Source: Oscillospiraceae bacterium
GTDB lineage: Bacteria > Bacillota > Clostridia > Oscillospirales > Ruminococcaceae
Direction: 5' to 3'
Length of the DNA stretch: 64,000 nt
NCBI GenBank assembly: GCA_022508895.1
Contig: JAFLUH010000001.1
Coordinates: 1 to 64,000, forward strand
This document shows, in pieces, positions 9,058-18,565 of the stretch. Numbering within the stretch: position 1 is the stretch's first letter; every line of letters begins with the position of its first letter. The translations under genes and the position numbers were made by a program. The notes below the pieces were generated by a model, which made no database searches, was not told the origin of the DNA, and saw nothing but the letters and a program-made list of their open reading frames with translations.

Positions 9058-9597
9058 ATGAACTTAGGCTTTTCATACACAGGGCTTATCTTTCTCCTGA
9101 TGCTTATGATACCCAACATAATCTGGACAAAGTATCAGCCCCAAAATTATGAGAAATATACAAAAAACGAAAACAAGCTTCTGCAAATATTCGAACGAAT
9201 AGGCGAAGCCCTTGTGACTGTCACTGCTCTTATCTTCACCGACTTCAATATCAACACCGTGTCACTGTGGACGCTGTGGCTTGCCGCCGCATTTCTGCTG
9301 ATGATACTATACGAAATATACTGGATACGCTATTTTCGCAGCAAAAGGACTATGGCAGATTTTTACAGCAGTCTTTTGGGGATCCCCGTTGCGGGAGCAA
9401 CTCTGCCTGTAGCCGCCTTCTTCCTCCTTGCAGTATACGGCATGAACCCTTTCCTGCTGATATCCGTGATAATACTCGGCATAGGACATATAGGCATTCA
9501 CACGGCAGGAAGCCGCAGAGCGTTCGCCCAAAGTGCGGCACGGACGCCGCGCCGTCAAAGCGAACACCCCCGCTCACCGAAAGGAAGCTCAGAATGA
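9058..9597 (+). CDS. Hypothetical integral membrane protein
   Basis: Several hydrophobic helices; ATGA-coupled to the downstream phosphorylase gene. Confidence 0.75.
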   Translation: MNLGFSYTGLIFLLMLMIPNIIWTKYQPQNYEKYTKNENKLLQIFERIGEALVTVTALIFTDFNINTVSLWTLWLAAAFLLMILYEIYWIRYFRSKRTMADFYSSLLGIPVAGATLPVAAFFLLAVYGMNPFLLISVIILGIGHIGIHTAGSRRAFAQSAARTPRRQSEHPRSPKGSSE

Positions 9598-10931
9598 ACA
9601 TTATACAGCTAATTGAAAAAAAGCGCGACAAAAATCCACTCACCGCCGAGGAAATATCCTTTTTTGTACAGTCAGTATGCGATGAGACTATCCCAGACTA
9701 CCAGATATCCGCTCTCCTCATGGCAATATGTATAAACGGAATGACCGATGAAGAGACCGCTCTGCTTACAAACGCAATGGCAAAGAGCGGAGACACCATA
9801 GATCTGAGCTACATCGACGGCATAAAGGTAGACAAGCACTCCAGCGGCGGAGTAGGTGACAAGGTAACTCTTGCAGTTGCTCCTATGGCAGCTGCCTGCG
9901 GTCTTCCCACCGCCAAAATGTCAGGCAGAGGTCTTGGCTTCAGCGGCGGCACCATAGACAAGCTGGAATCCATACCCGGCTTTCGCACCTCTCTTACCGA
10001 GGAAGAATTTGTCACCTTCATAAAGCGTGACGGGATCGCCCTTATGGGACAGACCAAAAACGTAGCCCCCGCCGACAAAAAGCTGTATGCTCTCCGTGAC
10101 GTTACCGGAACGGTACCAAGCATTCCCCTGATAGCCGCCAGCATAATGAGCAAGAAGCTTGCCTGCGGCTCCGACGCAATAGTCCTCGACGTAAAATGCG
10201 GCTCAGGAGCATTTATGAAAACTCCCGAAGAAGCGATAAAGCTCGCCCGATCGATGGAATCCATCGGCAGACAGAACGGCAGACGTGTCACCGCCCTTAT
10301 AACCAATATGGATCAGCCATTAGGCAATGCCGTGGGCAACGCCCTTGAGGTAAGGGAAGCCATAGAGACTCTCAAAGGAAACGGTCCGTCTGATTTTACC
10401 GAGCTTTGCCTTACCATCGGCTCATTCATGCTGGTATCGGGTGAAAAAGCCAACGATTTGCCACAGGCACGCAAAATGCTGGAGACTTCTATCCAAAACG
10501 GCTCTGCGCTGAACAAATTCAAGCAATTCATATCAAACCAGGGCGGCGATCCCTCCGTAGCCGACGATCCGTCACTACTGCCCAATGCGAACACAGTCCG
10601 CATTCTCCGCTCCCCCTGCTCTCAGCTTATTTCAGGAATAGACGGCGAAAAGGTAGGTAACGCCGCACTGACCGTAAAGGCAGGCCGCCTTGTAAAAACC
10701 GATATCATCGATCATTCCTGCGGTTTCATACTTCTTGCAAAAGCAGGAGAAAAAGTGGAAAAGGGACAGCCCATAGCGGAAATACACGCTTCGGATGAAG
10801 CGTCGGCAAAGCAGGCGGAGGAGCAGCTTCTTTCCGCCTACACCTTCGGTGATAATTTTGAAGAAAAACCAATGCTTCTGGCTTATGTTGACAGGGAGGG
10901 GATACATTATGATAAAAACAACGATAGATGA
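9594..10931 (+). CDS. pdp: Pyrimidine-nucleoside phosphorylase
   Basis: KVDKHSSGGVGDKVTLAVAPMAAACGLPTAKMSGRGLGFSGGTIDKLESIPGF; ATG at 9594 chosen over the longer ORF-track start. Confidence 0.94.
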   Translation: MNIIQLIEKKRDKNPLTAEEISFFVQSVCDETIPDYQISALLMAICINGMTDEETALLTNAMAKSGDTIDLSYIDGIKVDKHSSGGVGDKVTLAVAPMAAACGLPTAKMSGRGLGFSGGTIDKLESIPGFRTSLTEEEFVTFIKRDGIALMGQTKNVAPADKKLYALRDVTGTVPSIPLIAASIMSKKLACGSDAIVLDVKCGSGAFMKTPEEAIKLARSMESIGRQNGRRVTALITNMDQPLGNAVGNALEVREAIETLKGNGPSDFTELCLTIGSFMLVSGEKANDLPQARKMLETSIQNGSALNKFKQFISNQGGDPSVADDPSLLPNANTVRILRSPCSQLISGIDGEKVGNAALTVKAGRLVKTDIIDHSCGFILLAKAGEKVEKGQPIAEIHASDEASAKQAEEQLLSAYTFGDNFEEKPMLLAYVDREGIHYDKNNDR

Positions 10932-11328
10932 TTGCCGATTTCCGGAGCTTGTCCAAGCGGCAAAGGAAGCCTTGCAAAACTCCTACAGCCCCTATTCCAA
11001 CTATAAGGTAGGAGCAGCCTTGCTTACCGAGCAAGGAAAGATATTCACGGGCTGCAATGTGGAGAACGGAAGCTACGGAGCGTCAAACTGTGCCGAAAGG
11101 ACTGCCGTTTTCAAAGCGGTAAGCGAGGGACAGCGCCGCTTTACCGCTATAGCCATAGCCGCAGAGGACACCGAAACGCCTCCTTTTCCCTGCGGTATAT
11201 GCAGACAGGTGATAAGCGAGTTCTGTTCCCAAGAAACGCCTGTTCTGATTTATGACGGCAACGGAGCTGTCTACAACGCTGAGCTTGGCGAGCTCATTCC
11301 CCATGCTTTTGATTTTAAGCGGGAATAA
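10909..11328 (+). CDS. cdd: Cytidine deaminase
   Basis: NSYSPYSNYKVGAALL...GCNVENGSYGASNCAERTAVFKAVSEG...PCGICRQVISEF; start 10909 overlaps pdp end. Confidence 0.94.
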   Translation: MIKTTIDDCRFPELVQAAKEALQNSYSPYSNYKVGAALLTEQGKIFTGCNVENGSYGASNCAERTAVFKAVSEGQRRFTAIAIAAEDTETPPFPCGICRQVISEFCSQETPVLIYDGNGAVYNAELGELIPHAFDFKRE

Positions 11329-11349
11329 TATTCAATAAAAATATGTAGT

Positions 11350-12504
11350 GTGGTGATAATGTATATGGAATTTTTGCACACATACCGCGAAAATGCGTCG
11401 GGTCTCACCGGAACGGGTGCCAAGATACCCGTTATTGAGACAGAGCACTGCAAATTGCCCGACAATGAGGCGATGAGCTTTGCCGCAAGCCTGAAAATAG
11501 GCTGGAATCTTGGCAACACTCTTGACAGCACATGGGAAATGCTTGATGAAAGCGACTCAGAAACGGCATGGGGCTCTCCGAGGGTCACCGAGGAAATGAT
11601 TCTTGCGGTAAAAAAAGCGGGCTTTAACACCGTCCGTCTGCCCATATCATGGCACCACCACATAGATGAGAGCTATAAGATCAGCGCTTACTGGCTGAGC
11701 AGAGTGAAGGAGGTGGTCGATTACGCCTATAACAACGGTATGTATGTGATAATCAACATTCACCATGACATCCAGAAAGCCTATATTTATCCCACCTACG
11801 AAACTCTCAGCAGCTCCCTTGAATTTATAAATTCAGTATGGGTGCAGCTATGCGATATCTTCAGTGATTACGACGAGCATCTTATTTTTGAGTCGGTAAA
11901 CGAGCCCAGACTTATCGGCACTGACCTTGAATGGTGGATAGACACCAACACGGACATTGGCAGGGAAGCGATAGACTGCGTTATGCAGATGAACAGATCC
12001 TTTGTTGATCTGGTGAGAGCAAGCGGCGGCAGAAACGCCACCCGCTATCTGATGACGCCAAGCTACTGCGCCTCCTACAAATACGCCTGCGACGCTCTGT
12101 TCAGTCTGCCCGACGACCCCGCAAACCGCACGATAGTGTCGATACACGCTTATGAGCCTCAGGACTTTGCTCTCTTCAACGACATGGACCTCAGCACCTT
12201 TGTCATAGACCGCTCCTCTCGCTCCGTGGACATGATTATGGACATGATATACGAAAAATTCACCTCAAAGGGTATACCCGCAATAATAGGTGAATTTGGC
12301 GCGCGTGACAAGAATAATCCCGGATCCCGCATTGAATACGCCGCTTATTATGTTGCCGCCGCCAGAGCAAGGGGAATAACCTGCCTTTGGTGGGACAATC
12401 ACTCTGTTGAAGGGGACGGCGAGCTGTTCGGGCTTCTTGACCGCAGTACTCTTAAATGGACACATTCCGACATCGTTCTTGCTATGGTAAACAACTGCGA
12501 GTGA
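11350..12504 (+). CDS. Glycoside hydrolase family 5 protein (endoglucanase-like)
   Basis: KIGWNLGNTLDS..., FNTVRLPISWHHHID, acid/base ESVNEPRL, nucleophile IIGEFGA; no evident signal peptide. Confidence 0.9.
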   Translation: MVIMYMEFLHTYRENASGLTGTGAKIPVIETEHCKLPDNEAMSFAASLKIGWNLGNTLDSTWEMLDESDSETAWGSPRVTEEMILAVKKAGFNTVRLPISWHHHIDESYKISAYWLSRVKEVVDYAYNNGMYVIINIHHDIQKAYIYPTYETLSSSLEFINSVWVQLCDIFSDYDEHLIFESVNEPRLIGTDLEWWIDTNTDIGREAIDCVMQMNRSFVDLVRASGGRNATRYLMTPSYCASYKYACDALFSLPDDPANRTIVSIHAYEPQDFALFNDMDLSTFVIDRSSRSVDMIMDMIYEKFTSKGIPAIIGEFGARDKNNPGSRIEYAAYYVAAARARGITCLWWDNHSVEGDGELFGLLDRSTLKWTHSDIVLAMVNNCE

Positions 12505-12517
12505 AAGTATAAAACAG

Positions 12518-12550
12518 AAAGGGATGCTGCCGCAAGGCGGCGTCCCTTTT
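12518..12550 (+). terminator. Rho-independent terminator
   Basis: AAAGGGATGCTGCCGC-aa-GGCGGCGTCCCTTTT. Confidence 0.85.
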
Positions 12551-12574
12551 CTGCATATTCCGACGCTACAAAAA

Positions 12575-12642
12575 TTTCACACCCAAAATACCGTATTTCA
12601 CACCATTTTCTCTTTCGTTTTATGAGCTTTTTATGGTATAAT
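12575..12642 (+). promoter_or_regulatory. Putative LytTR operator/promoter of the TCS
   Basis: TTTCACACC (12575-12583) and TTTCACACC (12596-12604), 21-bp period; TATAAT at 12637-12642. Confidence 0.75.
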
Positions 12643-12680
12643 CATATAATATATCTTTGTCAAAGTGAAAGGAAGATTTT

Positions 12681-13406
12681 ATGAAAATAGCAGTATGTGA
12701 CGATGACAGAACTGCAAGAGAGCACATAATCTCGCTTATAGGTAAACAGGCGCCAAACGCAGATATAACAGAATTTTCCGACGGAAAAGAAATGCTGAGG
12801 TCGAAGGAGGATTTCGACATTTCTTTTCTTGACATGGAAATGGGAGGAATATTCGGATTGGACACTGCAAAGCAGATACGCAGTGAACAAGAGGAAAAAG
12901 GCAGCGCAAAAAGTATTATCATCTTTGTAACAGCCCATGGAAAATACATGAACGACGCATTCGACGTATCGGCGTTTCACTATTTGATGAAGCCCATCAA
13001 CGAAGAAAAGTTTCGCTCGGTCTTTGACCGAGCGCTGAAAGAACTGTCTGCCGCTGAGGAGAGCGCAAGATTGTATATTCTTGTCAAAAGTCACGGGGCG
13101 CAGCAGAGGGTGTACCTGAAGGACATTTTTTACATCGAGAGCGCAAACAAAAAAGTGATCATACACACAACCGCAGGCACACTGGAAAGCTACGGGAAAA
13201 TGGAAGAATTGGAGCAGATGACAGGCTACAGTTTTTACCGCTGCCACAGGTGCTACCTTGTGAATATGGAAAAGATAGCCTCCTACAGTGCCGCAGCCAT
13301 TCAGGTCACAAACGGGGACAAGCTTATCCTTGCCCAGAAAAAATACGCCGAATTTGTCAGGCGCTACATGAAATATGCAAAGGAGGGAGGGATAGTCAAT
13401 GTATGA
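12681..13406 (+). CDS. LytTR-family response regulator (AgrA-like)
   Basis: MKIAVCDDDRTAREHI receiver; LKDIFYIESANKKVIIHTTAGTLESYGKMEELE...FYRCHRCYLVNMEKI LytTR domain. Confidence 0.94.
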   Translation: MKIAVCDDDRTAREHIISLIGKQAPNADITEFSDGKEMLRSKEDFDISFLDMEMGGIFGLDTAKQIRSEQEEKGSAKSIIIFVTAHGKYMNDAFDVSAFHYLMKPINEEKFRSVFDRALKELSAAEESARLYILVKSHGAQQRVYLKDIFYIESANKKVIIHTTAGTLESYGKMEELEQMTGYSFYRCHRCYLVNMEKIASYSAAAIQVTNGDKLILAQKKYAEFVRRYMKYAKEGGIVNV

Positions 13407-14841
13407 GCTTTTCCATGCCCTTTCCCTCTATCTTGCAGACAGCATAGCCGGCGGAATTTACACCCACAGATTCCTTAAAGGCAGATATTCAAAAAAGCTT
13501 TCACCTTTTGCATGGGCGGCGTTGTATTTTATCGCCAATTGTCTGGTGCTGGAGCCGCTCAGCGGCACATACCCGTTCAATGAGCTTGTGATAGTGATTG
13601 CCAATATAGCCGTCGTTTTCCTCCTTCAATTGCTGCTATATAAAGAGGAGCCTCTGAAGCAGGTATTTGTCGCAGTCAGCTTTGTGGCGGGAAGAAACAT
13701 AATCAGATATATCATCATAGTTATGAACAGCAGTCTGTATAATCTGATCTATGACATTTCCTCTGACTATATAAGTCATATAGAATCCGTGGAGGAAGCT
13801 GAAAGGTGGTTTTTTTTCACCAACGTTATCATATGGACTGCACTAATTATAGTGTACTCCCTGCTTCTGACGGCATATTTTTCCCTGCTGAGCAAAAAAT
13901 TCACCCGCAAGGACTACCGCTTTCAGCCCCACGAATACGCCTTCCTGATACTTCCAAACGTTGCCATACTCTGCATTTCCATCACCCTGCAAATGCTTGT
14001 GGTATCGGTGGAAAACGAGATAACGGTGGTCATATTCGACAAGGTGCCTGCCACCATGTTCTGGATACCTCTTATCTGCGTTTTGCTGTTAGGGGTAAAT
14101 ATATCCTCCGTGATCCTTTTTCAGAAGTTAGTGCAGTTAGGCGAGGAAAAGCGCAAGCGCAGCCTGCTTGAAAATCAAGTAACGCAGATGCAGCGTGAAA
14201 TAGAGGAAATTCAGGATATATACTCCGATATGCGAGGTCTCAGGCATGATATGAGAAGCCATTTAGAGAGCATTGCGGCAGTTATCGGAAGAACGGCAGG
14301 AAAGGACAAAGAGGAGCTGGACGGCTATATCGGGCAGATGGAAAAAACCGTCAGCAGACTGGACTTTGCCTACAAGACAGGAAATCCCATCACCGATGTT
14401 ATCATACATCAAAAGAAACAGGAAGCGGAAAAACGGCAGATAACCCTTGAAGTGGACTTCACCTATCCTGACAAGCAGCAGATAGACGTCTATGACATAG
14501 GGATAGTGTTGAACAATGCACTGGAAAATGCGATCGAAGCAAGCAGTAAGGTTGATAAAAATAAAGCAATCAGCCTCCGCTCTTACATGAAAGGAAATTT
14601 GTTTTTTATCGAGGTGGAGAATGATTTTTGCGGTGAGCTTGTTATTGACAGCGTGACAGGTCTGCCTGTCAGCAGCAAAGAGGACAGGCAAAATCACGGC
14701 TTAGGCATAGAGAACATACAGCGCTGCGCCAAGAAGTATATGGGCGACATAGACATTTCAACCCGTGAGAAAAACGGGCTAAAGAGATTCTGTCTTACCG
14801 TTATGATGTACGAAAGGTATTTCACACCCGAAAAAGCGTAG
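13399..14841 (+). CDS. GHKL-domain sensor histidine kinase (AgrC-like)
   Basis: N-terminal membrane helices; LRHDMRSHLESI H-box; NNALENAIEAS; GLGIENIQRCAKKYMG; overlaps response regulator gene. Confidence 0.93.
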   Translation: MYELFHALSLYLADSIAGGIYTHRFLKGRYSKKLSPFAWAALYFIANCLVLEPLSGTYPFNELVIVIANIAVVFLLQLLLYKEEPLKQVFVAVSFVAGRNIIRYIIIVMNSSLYNLIYDISSDYISHIESVEEAERWFFFTNVIIWTALIIVYSLLLTAYFSLLSKKFTRKDYRFQPHEYAFLILPNVAILCISITLQMLVVSVENEITVVIFDKVPATMFWIPLICVLLLGVNISSVILFQKLVQLGEEKRKRSLLENQVTQMQREIEEIQDIYSDMRGLRHDMRSHLESIAAVIGRTAGKDKEELDGYIGQMEKTVSRLDFAYKTGNPITDVIIHQKKQEAEKRQITLEVDFTYPDKQQIDVYDIGIVLNNALENAIEASSKVDKNKAISLRSYMKGNLFFIEVENDFCGELVIDSVTGLPVSSKEDRQNHGLGIENIQRCAKKYMGDIDISTREKNGLKRFCLTVMMYERYFTPEKA

Positions 14842-14887
14842 TTCACGCCATAAACTATTAACTTTGCGGAAACAGGGACGATAGTAT
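14820..14887 (+). promoter_or_regulatory. Second putative LytTR operator/promoter
   Basis: TTTCACACC (14820-14828) and GTTCACGCC (14841-14849), 21-bp period; TAGTAT at 14882-14887. Confidence 0.7.
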
Positions 14888-14924
14888 ATACAGAAACTTT
14901 GCCAATAATATGGAGGTTAATACT

Positions 14925-15608
14925 ATGTCAATGGAGATCAGCAATACATATAACAATTTCGGAACAGCAGCCAACAGCAAAACCAACCAAAAAGAAAACA
15001 CCGCTAACGGAACTAAGCAGTACAGCAATGCTACTGAGTACGCCGAATATCTTGCAAAGAATTACGACTGCGTGAAAAAGGGCAATGTGGCGATATCAGG
15101 TTCTTACCTGCGGCAGTGTGCCGACGACCCTGAAAAAGCGCAGGAGTTAGAAGAAAATCTCTCGCTTTTCAAGGATATTTATGAGCACGGCTACGAAAGT
15201 GCCAAGAAAAATGCAGCGTCCTTCGGCGGAAAAGTCACTCACTATTCCATGACCTGGAACGTAGACAGCAAGGGCGACATTTCCATGATGTCGGTAACCA
15301 CCGTGGTGGTTGACAACGGCACCAAGAGCCAAAAGGAGCTGAGGGAGGAGCTTGAAGCAAAGCGCAAGGAGAAAAGGGAAGCAGAGGAAAAATCCGAAAT
15401 AAAAGCGGCGAAGAAGCAGGAGCAGGAGGAAAAGCTCGAAAAAATCAGGGAACAGAACGCTGAGGAAGATGAAAATACCCAGACCTATGAGATAAGGTTT
15501 GTGGGCAAGGACGTAGTCGCCATGAGCGAAAAAATGAACGAGGCGTTGTCCCGTGCCGTTGCCGCAAAAACTGCAAAGCTCACTGCGGGCTTTGATATTA
15601 AGGCGTAA
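14925..15608 (+). CDS. Uncharacterised protein resembling DUF6033 family
   Basis: MSMEISNTYNNF...TEYAEYLAKNYDCVKKGNVAISGSYLRQCADDPEKAQELEENLSLF; start chosen after GGAGG RBS; family assignment from memory. Confidence 0.6.
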   Translation: MSMEISNTYNNFGTAANSKTNQKENTANGTKQYSNATEYAEYLAKNYDCVKKGNVAISGSYLRQCADDPEKAQELEENLSLFKDIYEHGYESAKKNAASFGGKVTHYSMTWNVDSKGDISMMSVTTVVVDNGTKSQKELREELEAKRKEKREAEEKSEIKAAKKQEQEEKLEKIREQNAEEDENTQTYEIRFVGKDVVAMSEKMNEALSRAVAAKTAKLTAGFDIKA

Positions 15609-15623
15609 CAGGAGGATATTACT

Positions 15624-16565
15624 ATGTCTATAAAAGTCAACAACTCTTTCAGCAGCAACATAGCAGCAAACGTATCTAAAAAAGAAAATAAGCCGTTCAA
15701 CAAAGAAAATGCAGCAGCCAAGGCGCCGTCAAAGAAATTCGACAAACTGACTATCTCAGGCGAGGGCGCGAAGAGCTACCGCAAAAGTATTTCCGAGAGC
15801 GAACAGCCGCTCACTTACGACAATATGAGACGGCAGAAAAAGATTTTATCCGGCGGCATAAATTACAGCTACAACCTTTCCCAAGAGGCGGATAAGCTGG
15901 GCAAGGCTGACGAAGAAGCCCTTACAGAGGGCAGCACTCTTTCGTGGCAGACAAAGTTAGACAATTTGGGCAAAGCCTACCAAAATCTCCGTGACGAAAT
16001 AGTACAGGGCTACGAAAACGGCACAAGACAGGTAAATGTGATAGATGAAACCAGCGAAACAGGCTACCGCACCTTAACGATGGAAGAGGAGCTGAGCGCC
16101 TTGGACGCTGCTTACGAAAAGAACGTAAAGGCTTTTGAGGAGCTTGCAGCGCAGCAGGAGCAGGCGGGCATGATCATAGACGAATGGCGGGAGCAGGTCG
16201 CCGAGCTCAAAGAAGAAAAAAGCTCCGAACAGTCCGTTGAAGAGCAAGAGGAGCAGACGGAGCGGGAAGAGTCGGAAAAGGACGAAAACAAGTCAAGCGG
16301 CATGGTCGGAATCAACGCAGGCAAGCTGGCGCGTATGCTGGCAGCGGCAAAGACACGCAGTCAGGTGCAGGCGGTCATGTCGAAGATCCAATCCGATCTC
16401 AGCGAATGTGAAGCCGGAAAAAATCAGGGCATGGACGTAGACGAGGAATCGGTCAAAGCGGCAAAGCAATTGCTGCAGGAGGCAAAGGCCCGCATGGGCA
16501 GCGCCGAGAACCGTGAGGCAACGCCGCAGGAGGAAATGGCAGCAGCGATCGCTTCACTTATGTAG
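15624..16565 (+). CDS. Uncharacterised charged/coiled-coil cytoplasmic protein co-transcribed with the DUF6033-like ORF
   Basis: Good RBS (AGGAGG) and 15-bp gap from previous gene; long Glu/Lys/Gln-rich coiled-coil prediction by eye. Confidence 0.75.
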   Translation: MSIKVNNSFSSNIAANVSKKENKPFNKENAAAKAPSKKFDKLTISGEGAKSYRKSISESEQPLTYDNMRRQKKILSGGINYSYNLSQEADKLGKADEEALTEGSTLSWQTKLDNLGKAYQNLRDEIVQGYENGTRQVNVIDETSETGYRTLTMEEELSALDAAYEKNVKAFEELAAQQEQAGMIIDEWREQVAELKEEKSSEQSVEEQEEQTEREESEKDENKSSGMVGINAGKLARMLAAAKTRSQVQAVMSKIQSDLSECEAGKNQGMDVDEESVKAAKQLLQEAKARMGSAENREATPQEEMAAAIASLM

Positions 16566-16660
16566 CCGAGCAACGAAACAGTGCAGGGCTGCGAAAACGG
16601 TAAATAGATAAGCGCAGTGAAACAGAATATCGAACATTAACGAATGCGTGTATTTTTATC

Positions 16661-17659
16661 TCAAAGCCTCAAGCTTGCCACCGCGTTCAACTCACTTCCC
16701 GCAGCATTTCCTGCCAAAAACTCGTAATACCCTTGACTTCCTATCATCGCTGCATTGTCTCCGCAAAGGGAAACGGGCGGCACATACAGCTTCATTCCAT
16801 GCTCAGATGTCCGCTGTTCCAGCATTTCCCGCAATCCGCTGTTAGCCGCAACTCCTCCTGCTAGCGCAACCGTCTTGTACCCATTATCTGATGCCGCCTT
16901 AATAAACTTTGAAGTCAGTATATCGCAGACGGTATGCTGAAAGCTGGCTGCAAGATCGTTTGTGTTAATAGTCTCGCCTTTTTGCTCAGCATTGTGTACA
17001 AGGTTGATAACCGCTGTTTTCAGCCCGGAAAAGCTGAAATCATAAGGATTTTCCGTCTTTGGGACAGGCAGCTTATACCTTTTGCAGTCGCCTAGCTTAG
17101 CCGCCTTATCCACATGAATACCTCCGGGGTAGGGAAAACCCATAGACCTTGCCGCCTTGTCAAATGCTTCTCCCGCAGCATCGTCCAGTGTCCGTCCTAT
17201 CGTCTCAAACCTTGTATAATCATTGACTTTTATAATATGTGAATGTCCGCCGCTTGCCACCAGACAGATATAAGGCGGCTCCAGCTCAGAATGCGCGATA
17301 TAATTTGCCGCGATATGCCCTTTTATGTGATGAACGGGAATAAGCGGCTTTTTCATTGCCATTGCAATGCCTTTGGCAAAATTCACTCCCACCAGCAGCG
17401 CACCGATAAGTCCGGGAGCATAAGTGACCGCCACTCCGTCGCAATCGTCAAGCCTCATTTCCGCCTGCTTCAGCGCCTCGTCACAAACGCCAACTATATT
17501 CTCGCAATGCCTTCTTGAAGCTATTTCAGGCACGACACCTCCGTACAGCTTATGCTCGTCAATCTGCGTTGCAACTACGCTTGAAATAATTTTCCTTCCA
17601 TCTTCCACCACTGCACAGGCAGTTTCATCACAGGAGGACTCTATAGCAAGAATTTTCAT
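16661..17659 (-). CDS. tsaD: tRNA N6-adenosine threonylcarbamoyltransferase
   Basis: MKILAIESSCDETACAVVEDGRKIISSVVATQIDEHKLYGGVVPEIASRRH. Confidence 0.97.
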   Translation of the reverse strand: MKILAIESSCDETACAVVEDGRKIISSVVATQIDEHKLYGGVVPEIASRRHCENIVGVCDEALKQAEMRLDDCDGVAVTYAPGLIGALLVGVNFAKGIAMAMKKPLIPVHHIKGHIAANYIAHSELEPPYICLVASGGHSHIIKVNDYTRFETIGRTLDDAAGEAFDKAARSMGFPYPGGIHVDKAAKLGDCKRYKLPVPKTENPYDFSFSGLKTAVINLVHNAEQKGETINTNDLAASFQHTVCDILTSKFIKAASDNGYKTVALAGGVAANSGLREMLEQRTSEHGMKLYVPPVSLCGDNAAMIGSQGYYEFLAGNAAGSELNAVASLRL

Positions 17660-17685
17660 CTGTATTTTCCTTTCACTATTATGTT

Positions 17686-18438
17686 TTATCTTAGCTCTTT
17701 TTCCATCAAATGCAGCCTGCAATACTGATCTTCAAATACAACGTCAATGTCTTTGTATCCTTTTCTGACAAAAAACTCCATATCTCCATTAGGAAACACG
17801 CCGTTTTCATCAGAAATAACAACTATTTTTTTATATTTTCCCACAAGATATCTTTCAAGCTCCTGCAGCGCTGCAGTCTTATAATCAAATTCTTCATCCG
17901 ACAAATAAACACAGCTCAAAAATGCCGTCTGTTCATCATGCGGAATATCATAAGGTACAAACACTGACGGAACAAACTCCGCACCGCCGACTGATTTGCC
18001 GTCGCACAGATTCATGAATCCAAACACAGACTGTCCTTTTTCCTCAAAAAATCCGATTTTCTCCTGGCATCCCCTGCAGTGTTCTCTGCCTGTACATCTG
18101 ACTGCTGTTCCGTAATTTTCTTTCGTAACAGCAATGATCTCTCCAACATAAACCTCGTTTCCCAGCTTTGGCTGAAACGGCTTCTCCTTCGGCACCGCTC
18201 CCTCACAGACTTGGTTCAAAAACTCTTTTCCGTAAGGGCTGTATCGTCTGATTTTCTCGTTAACTACCGTCAACGTCGGGTAGAACATATTCATTTTTTT
18301 AGCAAGCCCGAAATCCTCCGACACATCATACGTCCTTATATCAACTCGCTTTTCATATTCCTTAAGCAGCTCCAATATCTCAATATTTATCGGACAAACC
18401 GCCGACCAATAGTAAAAATCTATAGTATTTTTTGGCAT
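17686..18438 (-). CDS. Uncharacterised thioredoxin-fold protein, YoaP-like
   Basis: FYYWSAVCPINIEILELLKEYEKRVDIRTYDVSEDFGLAKKMNMFYPTLTVVNEKIR; internal CTGREHCRGCQ motif. Confidence 0.6.
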   Translation of the reverse strand: MPKNTIDFYYWSAVCPINIEILELLKEYEKRVDIRTYDVSEDFGLAKKMNMFYPTLTVVNEKIRRYSPYGKEFLNQVCEGAVPKEKPFQPKLGNEVYVGEIIAVTKENYGTAVRCTGREHCRGCQEKIGFFEEKGQSVFGFMNLCDGKSVGGAEFVPSVFVPYDIPHDEQTAFLSCVYLSDEEFDYKTAALQELERYLVGKYKKIVVISDENGVFPNGDMEFFVRKGYKDIDVVFEDQYCRLHLMEKELR

Positions 18439-18520
18439 TATTTTCCTCTGATTCAGTAAAATTATACCCCAATTATACACCTGATTTCCCCAAAAATCAA
18501 CCTTTACTGCAATGTATATG

Positions 18521-18549
18521 TTGACAATTCCTCCGAAATCGTGTATAAT
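18521..18549 (+). promoter_or_regulatory. Sigma-A promoter for ssrA
   Basis: TTGACA-17 nt-TATAAT. Confidence 0.9.
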
Positions 18550-18565
18550 AATATTGCACTCAAAT

